DNA from: a virus
Virus record (IMG/VR): IMGVR_UViG_3300046096_000517
Location: 1-33,946 of that record
Length of the DNA stretch: 33,946 nucleotides
Strand: one strand, 5' to 3'
The notes beneath the pieces were generated by a model. The model worked only from the letters and a program-made list of their open reading frames with translations. It was not told where the DNA came from and did not search any database. This document shows positions 29,776 to 33,946 of this stretch, piece by piece. How positions within the stretch are numbered: the first letter of the stretch is position 1; each line of letters begins with the position of its first letter. The translations under genes and the position numbers were made by a program.

Positions 29776-30223
29776 AAAACAAATAGAAACTTATTTATTT
29801 AATGGTAAAATTCCCGATATTCGCAACCAAGAAATAAACGATTTTCTTGCAACTTTGCATAAAAACCAGAAAGTTAAAATAACTATTGATGCGACGAAAA
29901 AGCGTAGCAAAAATCAGAATAATTTTTACTTTGGTTATATTATACCACCAATAAAAGACTTTTTTAGAGAAGTTAGCGGTGAAAACTTTACCAGTGAAGA
30001 AACTCACGACTGGGTAGTAACGAATGTTTGGAAACATACTGAATATGTTGATATTCTTGGTATAATAACACAACGCAGAAAAAGCAGCACTGAAAGCGAT
30101 ACGCAACTTTGGGAAACTTACCAAAATATAACGAGGGCATACTTTGCCAATTTAGGCTTGCAGCTTCCGTTTCCTGTTAAAGAAATTGACGAATTTAAAA
30201 AAAATCATTGCAGAGCAGTATAA
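29762..30223 (+). CDS. NinB-like recombination-associated protein
   Basis: 153 residues. ATKKRSKNQNNFYFGYIIPP IKDFFREVSG (about 44-75), followed by WVVTNVW and TYQNITRAYFANLGLQLPFP, resembles proteins of the NinB/Orf neighbourhood of lambdoid phages, which mediate annealing on SSB-coated DNA. The Lys/Arg-Ser-x-x-Gln-Asn-x-x-Tyr pattern is the best evidence. Placement after ERF and exonuclease genes agrees. The assignment is tentative. Confidence 0.55.
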   Translation: MSKLKKQIETYLFNGKIPDIRNQEINDFLATLHKNQKVKITIDATKKRSKNQNNFYFGYIIPPIKDFFREVSGENFTSEETHDWVVTNVWKHTEYVDILGIITQRRKSSTESDTQLWETYQNITRAYFANLGLQLPFPVKEIDEFKKNHCRAV

Positions 30224-30224
30224 A

Positions 30225-30515
30225 ATGATAATACAAACATATTTAACAATACCAGATGATAGTTTTCAAAGTATTAATTTTGATAAAGTTAAGCAAATAT
30301 TAGAAATTAACCATTTTATCTATCAACATCAAATTGATGATAAAATGCACTATATTAAACATATTTCTGATAAACCATACCAATATAACAGTATAACTTT
30401 TTTTTATAATAAAAGTTATGAACTATATAGACAAAGTTGCAAGGGTTTAATAAAAACTTTAATGAGCTTAACCAATAAAAACTTCCATGAAGTATTGGTA
30501 GATATACAGGATTAA
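30225..30515 (+). CDS. Unknown protein (96 aa), end of recombination operon
   Basis: ATG 30225, directly after the previous stop; the frame open upstream overlaps the NinB-like gene. IIQTYLTIPDDSFQSINFDK and Tyr-rich HYIKHISDKPYQYNSITFFY suggest a soluble alpha/beta protein. It ends six bases before a convergent gene with no obvious terminator between. Confidence 0.68.
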   Translation: MIIQTYLTIPDDSFQSINFDKVKQILEINHFIYQHQIDDKMHYIKHISDKPYQYNSITFFYNKSYELYRQSCKGLIKTLMSLTNKNFHEVLVDIQD

Positions 30516-30520
30516 TTTAT

Positions 30521-31045
30521 TTATCTGTAGTTTTTTGCTTTTAATATTGCATTAGTAATATCTTTGTTTTTAATATGTATATTTAATGCTTTTGTTTTTT
30601 GAGTTACTAATTCTATAATTTGCCCAAAAGATTGTTTTTTATTGGTGGCAACAATCAACTTCCAATCACAATTAAGCGTATTTTGTTTAATTTTTTCTTC
30701 TATTTTTTCTTCTATTTTTTGTTCTAAAACTTCAATAATTTCTTGTTTTTCTGTTAGGGTTTTACGACTAGCAATAACAGAACATTGTTTACTGCAATAT
30801 ATTTTATTGCTCCTAGTGGTATCAAATTTAATACCACATGATTGGCAACTTTTAGTCATCATCTTTGCTTTTTTAATTTCTGTTTTTTTAATTTCTGCTA
30901 ATACAACCGTTTTTTGATAATGCATTTCACATAATGAATAAAGTTTACCATTTACCTTTGGTTTGCGTGGTTGTTTGCAAAAACACAAATCTTTTGCATA
31001 AAGTTTTTTTATTTTTTTATAATATTTTTGTGCATCAGTTAGCAT
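30521..31045 (-). CDS. Zinc-finger/coiled-coil protein, unknown
   Basis: 174 residues from ATG 31043-31045 after GGAG; GTG at 31054 is an alternative. Two Cys clusters: CFCKQPRKPKVNGKLYSLC (about 24-42) and CQSCG...YCSKQC (about 70-91, FCS-type zinc finger). Then comes a coiled coil with a 12-bp tandem repeat (EEKIEEKI) and a basic C-terminus. FCS-type fingers bind RNA or DNA or mediate dimerisation. Possibly a regulator. Confidence 0.65.
   Translation of the reverse strand: MLTDAQKYYKKIKKLYAKDLCFCKQPRKPKVNGKLYSLCEMHYQKTVVLAEIKKTEIKKAKMMTKSCQSCGIKFDTTRSNKIYCSKQCSVIASRKTLTEKQEIIEVLEQKIEEKIEEKIKQNTLNCDWKLIVATNKKQSFGQIIELVTQKTKALNIHIKNKDITNAILKAKNYR
30690..30725. repeat. Three tandem 12-bp units (ATTTTTTCTTCT)
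   Basis: Units at 30690-30701, 30702-30713 and 30714-30725 (last with one change) encode Lys-Ile-Glu-Glu repeats of the coiled coil. Unit-length changes would keep the frame. Confidence 0.85.
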
Positions 31046-31214
31046 TTTTAACACTCCATTTTTTACAGCTATCAGTTTCTTGAACTACAGGCGCTAAAGC
31101 AGCTTGATTTTCTTTGTGATTAACAACGCAAACCCCGCCATGTTGATTGTGGTAATATTGGCAATTTGCACAAATTGGTTTATCCATACCATACATAAAC
31201 ATAGTCTTTTCCAT
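31035..31214 (-). CDS. Small Cys-rich protein (59 aa), metal-binding pattern
   Basis: ATG at 31212-31214. ICANCQYYHNQHGGVCVVNH ... PVVQETDSCKKW gives Cys-x2-Cys, a third Cys at about 33 and a fourth before KKW, with His between. This four-Cys pattern is widespread in small phage proteins and probably binds zinc or iron. It overlaps the start of the zinc-finger gene. Confidence 0.7.
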   Translation of the reverse strand: MEKTMFMYGMDKPICANCQYYHNQHGGVCVVNHKENQAALAPVVQETDSCKKWSVKNAN

Positions 31215-31281
31215 TTTTATTTTTCAATTATTAAAACATTGTTAAATTTTTCTGGTAAACTCTTAAGAAAATTTATTAATA

Positions 31282-31485
31282 TTAATTGATGCTTTGTAGT
31301 CCATTATTTATCGCGCCAATGAAATCCATGTCTATTCTTACAATTACTTTTATGTCAGTTCCCAAAATTTGGCTGCAAGCATTTTCAATTGTTTTGATTG
31401 TATTATCTATGGGTATTTGCTCATATACACCATATAGAAAATCAGTCGCGCTTAAATAAATTTCTTTATTCACTTTCACCACCAT
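31282..31485 (-). CDS. Small protein, unknown (67 aa)
   Basis: VVKVNKEIYLSATDFLYGVY then IDNTIKTIENACSQILGTDI, alpha/beta. It overlaps the end of the coiled-coil gene by 20 bases. The start codon is uncertain (ATG 31483-31485; GTG 31473 also possible). Confidence 0.55.
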   Translation of the reverse strand: MVVKVNKEIYLSATDFLYGVYEQIPIDNTIKTIENACSQILGTDIKVIVRIDMDFIGAINNGLQSIN

Positions 31486-31627
31486 ATTTTAATTTGTGAC
31501 CTTCCTTTTGCAGGCGTTTAATAGTATCTGCTTGTAAACTTGCTAATCTCTCTAATTCTGCAATTCTATTTTCTAGTTGATTGTTAAAACAATCATTGTC
31601 CAGTGGTGTTAATAAATTGTCTTTCAC
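31466..31627 (-). CDS. Small coiled-coil protein (53 aa)
   Basis: GTG at 31625-31627 after AAAGGATAT, overlapping the HTH gene's stop (GTGA). Residues 15-45 (NQLENRIAELERLASLQADT) form a leucine-zipper-like helix. Coupled with the HTH gene, so it may modulate it. Confidence 0.6.
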   Translation of the reverse strand: MKDNLLTPLDNDCFNNQLENRIAELERLASLQADTIKRLQKEGHKLKYGGESE

Positions 31628-31827
31628 TTTATATCCTTTATTACTTTATTTATTAAAATCATCAACTGTGGGCTTGCGTTTTGGCTTCCATTTACAATGT
31701 GCCTTATGCTAAATTCACTAACCCCGCACAATTTGGACACAATTTTTGCAGGGTGCTTGTTTCTTTGCAAAGCAATATTTGCCTTATAAACAGCTAATTT
31801 TTTTTCGTACCATTTATCAAAATCCAT
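31624..31827 (-). CDS. Cro/CI-like small HTH regulator
   Basis: 67 residues from ATG 31825-31827, after AGGGATAT; a 13-codon longer start is less supported. HPAKIVSKLCGVSEFSIRHI VNGSQNASPQLMILINKV is a helix-turn-helix of the XRE type with no C-terminal dimerisation or cleavage domain. It faces a plus-strand promoter across a region rich in repeats, the layout of a small phage switch. It is the only lysogeny-like regulator I see. Confidence 0.68.
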   Translation of the reverse strand: MDFDKWYEKKLAVYKANIALQRNKHPAKIVSKLCGVSEFSIRHIVNGSQNASPQLMILINKVIKDIK

Positions 31828-31856
31828 ATTAATTATATCCCTATATTTATTATTAC

Positions 31857-31885
31857 AATATAGCATTAAAATAATTACGCAACAA
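31857..31885 (-). promoter_or_regulatory. Promoter of the small HTH regulator
   Basis: Minus strand -35 TTGTTG (31885-31880), 17-bp spacer, -10 TATATT (31862-31857). Upstream, the near-repeats AATTATTTTTGTTG and AATTATTTTTGCTG (about 31880-31915) could be operators. Confidence 0.5.
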
Positions 31886-31915
31886 AAATAATTGCACTCA
31901 CAGCAAAAATAATTT

Positions 31916-31943
31916 TTGACTATTAAAAAAATAAGTGTAGGGT
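31916..31943 (+). promoter_or_regulatory. Possible promoter of the accessory operon
   Basis: -35 TTGACT (31916-31921), 16-bp spacer, -10-like TAGGGT (31938-31943). The -10 is poor, so activity may need an activator. Confidence 0.38.
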
Positions 31944-31949
31944 AATTAT

Positions 31950-32001
31950 GTCAACGGCAGTTTTTTTAACTTTAATAAATATATATACCCCTGTCGTTGA
32001 C
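31950..32001. repeat. 11-bp inverted repeat in accessory-operon leader
   Basis: GTCAACGGCAG (31950-31960) and CTGTCGTTGAC (31991-32001) match in 10 of 11 pairs across 30 bases, just before the first gene. It could be an operator or a leader hairpin. Confidence 0.6.
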
Positions 32002-32026
32002 GCTTAACTTAGTATTGGAAAAATTT

Positions 32027-32269
32027 ATGTTAAATGTAGAAAAACAAATAAAAAGATGTGCAGTCGCACAAGTTAATAGGGCAATTAGAAATTCAGAACT
32101 TTTGGTATTGCTCTTAAATAATTTTAGAGATGGTGACCTTGCTTTCTCTAATTACAATGAAATTAGAAAAGCCAATAATGAAATAACAAAATCAATTCAT
32201 GAGGCAAACGCTTATTACAACGCCTTAAATGTACTTGTAAATCCTTATGGCATCAAGAAAACAACTTAA
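32027..32269 (+). CDS. Small helical protein, unknown (80 aa)
   Basis: ATG 32027 after GGAAA; a TTG start ten codons upstream lies in the inverted repeat. LNVEKQIKRCAVAQVNRAIR and FSNYNEIRKANNEITKSIHE are amphipathic helices. First gene of the accessory operon. Confidence 0.65.
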   Translation: MLNVEKQIKRCAVAQVNRAIRNSELLVLLLNNFRDGDLAFSNYNEIRKANNEITKSIHEANAYYNALNVLVNPYGIKKTT

Positions 32270-32286
32270 CACTTAACGAGGTACTT

Positions 32287-32358
32287 ATGTTTTTCTATGA
32301 ATTTGGCGGTGTATGTGTGTTTTTTGTGGTAGCTTTTAAGTTGGCAGGAGTTTTATGA
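32287..32358 (+). CDS. Micro-membrane protein (23 aa)
   Basis: MFFYEFGGVCVFFVVAFKLA GVL: a single hydrophobic helix after an ACGAGG ribosome site. Its stop overlaps the next ATG (ATGA). Confidence 0.45.
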   Translation: MFFYEFGGVCVFFVVAFKLAGVL

Positions 32359-32537
32359 CTGAATATTCCGCAACAAATTTAATCTTTCAAACTGCTAAAA
32401 TTACAGCAGTAGGAATAGGGTTTATCGCTATTGCTAAACTTGGATATGATAGAGAAGTTGCCCAAGATAAAGTGAAACAGTTACTAAAAGAATTAAATAA
32501 CGCAGAAATAGAAAACAAAAACTTAAGGAATAGGTGA
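32355..32537 (+). CDS. Small membrane-anchored coiled-coil protein
   Basis: 60 residues: one hydrophobic segment (about 16-31, ITAVGIGFIAIAKLGY) and a charged coiled tail (DKVKQLLKELNNAEIENKNL). Coupled to the micro-ORF before it (ATGA). Its end lies in the repeated translation-start cassette. Confidence 0.6.
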   Translation: MTEYSATNLIFQTAKITAVGIGFIAIAKLGYDREVAQDKVKQLLKELNNAEIENKNLRNR

Positions 32538-32549
32538 ATAAGTTATGAA
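32524..32549 (+). repeat. Translation-start cassette, copy 1 (26 bp)
   Basis: Identical to 32819-32844; ends in ATGAA of the 34-aa ORF. The core GGTGAATAAGTTATGAA also occurs at 33653-33669. Confidence 0.9.
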
Positions 32550-32649
32550 TAATGAACTTGCAAAAATATTTTTCGGGTTACTGTTTTTATTAATGATTGT
32601 AATTATATCAATGGTTGTTGGCAGTGAAAATATAAATATTTTAAAATAA
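32545..32649 (+). CDS. Micro-membrane protein (34 aa)
   Basis: MNNELAKIFFGLLFLLMIVI then ISMVVGSENINILK: one membrane helix with a short polar end. Preceded by the repeated leader GGTGAATAAGTT. Confidence 0.5.
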   Translation: MNNELAKIFFGLLFLLMIVIISMVVGSENINILK

Positions 32650-32660
32650 AGGAAAAGAAA

Positions 32661-32828
32661 ATGAAAAGAGCAATTACTGTGCTATATGACGGAATAAAAA
32701 CCGAAGTAAAGATTAAAAATAATCACCTAATTGTACCAGAAGGCGTTAAATCTGTTGATTGCAGCTATAATAAATTAAAAGAGCTAGAATTGCCAGAAGG
32801 CGTTGAATTGGTTGGTTGTAAGGAATAG
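32661..32828 (+). CDS. Leucine-rich-repeat fragment (55 aa)
   Basis: ATG 32661 after AAGGAAAAG. Residues ~20-55 contain about one and a half LRR units (HLIVPEGVKSVDCSYNKLKE; LELPEGVELVGCKE), the pattern of longer LRR proteins (LPEGV...C..N.L..L). The ORF stops abruptly at TAG within the shared leader, as if a longer protein was cut where that cassette begins. Confidence 0.55.
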   Translation: MKRAITVLYDGIKTEVKIKNNHLIVPEGVKSVDCSYNKLKELELPEGVELVGCKE

Positions 32829-32844
32829 GTGAATAAGTTATGAA
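32819..32844 (+). repeat. Translation-start cassette, copy 2 (26 bp)
   Basis: Identical to 32524-32549; provides the ribosome site and ATG of the 264-aa gene. An 18-bp part recurs at 33652-33669. Confidence 0.9.
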
Positions 32845-33634
32845 GATTGAAAAAGAAGTGGTTTGTGCGTTTGATTTACATTACAAAAGCCTTAATTCTT
32901 TCACACATATACCAGCAGAAACCAAATATGAATATGACTTGATTTCTTTGGATAGTTATATAGTTTATGAAGAAGAAATGCAAATAAATATACCCGTTTG
33001 TTATTATATTGATAGCACTATACCTTCTAATATTTTTGATATGATACAAAAAGATATGATAATTAAATCAATTAAGACATGGTGCATACATTATTTGGCA
33101 GACATGGGGCTTAAAGAGGTAGAATTTCACAAAGAATTAATGAAAAGAATTGAGCAAGTGGAAAAAGCGAACATTTCCAAAGAATGCAGACAATATATTT
33201 TAAGTAAACTTATTGAAAAACATGATTTTTCATTTTTCAAGATAGAAAACCTTGTAATATTTAATGAAAAATCTTTAGGGCTGCCTTTGACAAATATAGA
33301 AAGTTGTGAAAAAGCAGTACAATCCCTATTAAGAGATTGTGAGATTATGTTTAATAATCCCATGATTAACATCACATCAGACTGGGGCGTCGTTGGTGTG
33401 ACAAACTTGCTCACGCACCATTACACACTTGAAACTATTGATTTTGTGCTTCTTTGGCAACCAAAGAAAAATTTTGATACTTCAAAAATTAATAGTTATC
33501 ACACATGGTTTAATCAATTAGAGCGAAGGAAACCTAATATAAAAAGATTATTGACTTTTGAAAAAAATAAATTTGAGAAAATTAAAAAGATGTTAGTTAA
33601 GCATTTTGAGGATTGTTACGAAAGAATTAACTGA
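32840..33634 (+). CDS. 264-aa accessory protein of unknown function
   Basis: Largest unrecognised gene. Start ATG 32840 with the repeated leader AATAGGTGAATAAGTT. Sequence: beta-rich N-terminus (VVCAFDLHYKSLNSFTHIPA, EEEMQINIPVCYYIDS), then helices (IQKDMIIKSIKTWCIHYLAD; EFHKELMKRIEQVEKANISK) and a basic C-terminus (IKRLLTFEKNKFEKIKKMLV). There is no signal peptide or membrane segment. It is flanked by small membrane genes and probably acts in host takeover or phage-phage exclusion, but nothing in the sequence shows this. Confidence 0.7.
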   Translation: MKIEKEVVCAFDLHYKSLNSFTHIPAETKYEYDLISLDSYIVYEEEMQINIPVCYYIDSTIPSNIFDMIQKDMIIKSIKTWCIHYLADMGLKEVEFHKELMKRIEQVEKANISKECRQYILSKLIEKHDFSFFKIENLVIFNEKSLGLPLTNIESCEKAVQSLLRDCEIMFNNPMINITSDWGVVGVTNLLTHHYTLETIDFVLLWQPKKNFDTSKINSYHTWFNQLERRKPNIKRLLTFEKNKFEKIKKMLVKHFEDCYERIN

Positions 33635-33651
33635 CATAAAACAATTTAAGA

Positions 33652-33669
33652 AGGTGAATAAGTTATGAA
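33652..33669 (+). repeat. Translation-start cassette, partial copy 3 (18 bp)
   Basis: AGGTGAATAAGTTATGAA is shared with the two 26-bp copies and provides the start of the 23-codon ORF. Confidence 0.85.
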
Positions 33670-33736
33670 AATATTGAACAAATACAACCAAAAAACAATA
33701 TTAATGATGTGCGGGTTAGAAATTGAAGATTATTAG
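33665..33736 (+). CDS. Possible 23-aa ORF at end of accessory operon
   Basis: MKILNKYNQKTILMMCGLEI EDY starts in the repeated cassette and ends overlapping, on the other strand, the stop of the membrane gene. It may be a truncated gene end. Confidence 0.35.
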   Translation: MKILNKYNQKTILMMCGLEIEDY

Positions 33737-33945
33737 AATAAAAATAAGCACATTAAAACCAATCCATAAACTGCCCCAGTAAAAAATTCGCCCCACTCTA
33801 AATCATCAACAGTGCAAAATTCCCTACCCAAAATCACAAGATTAAAAGTCATTTTATAGCCATAATAATAAGCTGGTGCAGCCAATATCCCTAAAAGTGA
33901 TAAATAAAAATGGTCTATTGGCAAAAAACAAAAGCACCTAAAAAC
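33733..33945 (-). CDS. Late-operon membrane protein, C-terminal part (continues at base 378-1)
   Basis: The last 28 codons lie at 33733-33819 and the part beyond 33820 repeats bases 1-126. The C-terminus ends with a hydrophobic helix (FFTGAVYGLVLMCLFLF). See the entry at 1-378 for the full 154-residue protein. Confidence 0.8.
   Translation of the reverse strand, partial: VFRCFCFLPIDHFYLSLLGILAAPAYYYGYKMTFNLVILGREFCTVDDLEWGEFFTGAVYGLVLMCLFLF
33820..33945. repeat. Terminal direct repeat, right copy
   Basis: Identical to 1-126; G at 33946 differs from A at 127. See left copy. Confidence 0.93.
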
Positions 33946-33946
33946 G

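Noticed and set aside
31104-31289. Plus-strand 61-codon frame near 31.1 kb
   Set aside because: It is antisense to a Cys-patterned 59-codon gene with consistent neighbours and has no ribosome site.
1-33946. CRISPR array or tRNA genes
   Set aside because: No regularly spaced direct repeats with unique spacers were found; the 12-bp iterons are contiguous. No convincing tRNA was recognised by eye.

Overview
The window is a complete, or nearly complete, small tailed-phage genome with siphovirus-type modules, not a piece of bacterial chromosome. Bases 1-126 recur exactly at 33820-33945, and a minus-strand membrane-protein gene reads continuously across the join (378 to 1, then 33819 to 33733). 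The contig is therefore circular or terminally redundant, with a unit of about 33.8 kb. The DNA is strongly AT-rich and uses standard stop codons. The tail genes (GTA-type tail assembly chaperone, DUF2376-like chaperone, DUF6950-like hydrolase, tail-tip proteins) resemble those of phages and gene transfer agents of Alphaproteobacteria. A low-GC alphaproteobacterial host is therefore an inference, not a demonstrated fact. I see no integrase, partition genes, polymerase or helicase.

Layout. The late operon runs leftward on the minus strand from a promoter at 20260-20288. In order it carries a 44-residue membrane peptide, small and large terminase, HK97-type portal, MuF-like protein, S78 prohead protease and HK97-fold capsid. 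These are followed by a decoration-like protein between two GC-rich hairpins, head-tail connectors, tail tube, frameshifted tail chaperones, tape measure, distal tail proteins and central tip protein. Then come a glycine-rich fibre, an SGNH-hydrolase spike, and a lysis cassette (GH24 endolysin, holin-like proteins, i-spanin-like protein) ending in a membrane protein across the contig join.

To the right of a divergent control region (20254-20457: late promoter, DnaA box, perfect 23-bp inverted repeat, rightward promoter) is a short plus-strand operon. It starts with a ribbon-helix-helix protein and ends in micro-ORFs and a strong terminator. It converges on a leftward replication operon (O-like initiator containing iterons, P-like protein, HNH protein). 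That operon has a structured leader of about 250 nt and a 35-codon leader ORF.

From a second divergent promoter pair (23712-23797) the rightward recombination region starts: a DUF2303-family gene, a coiled-coil partner, ERF annealing protein, YqaJ/lambda-type exonuclease and small accessory proteins. A minus-strand VRR-NUC nuclease and HTH protein are inserted in it. Several genes here are visibly damaged: DUF2303 has a TAA at codon 7, a DNA methyltransferase is reduced to its ends, a DEDDh exonuclease survives only as its N-terminus, and a small ORF has ATA where ATG is expected.

From 30.5 to 33.7 kb lies an accessory region with a small HTH regulator and divergent promoters. One side encodes Cys-rich and coiled-coil proteins. 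The other encodes micro-membrane proteins, a leucine-rich-repeat fragment and a 264-residue protein I do not recognise. The same 18-26 bp translation-start cassette recurs before several of these genes.
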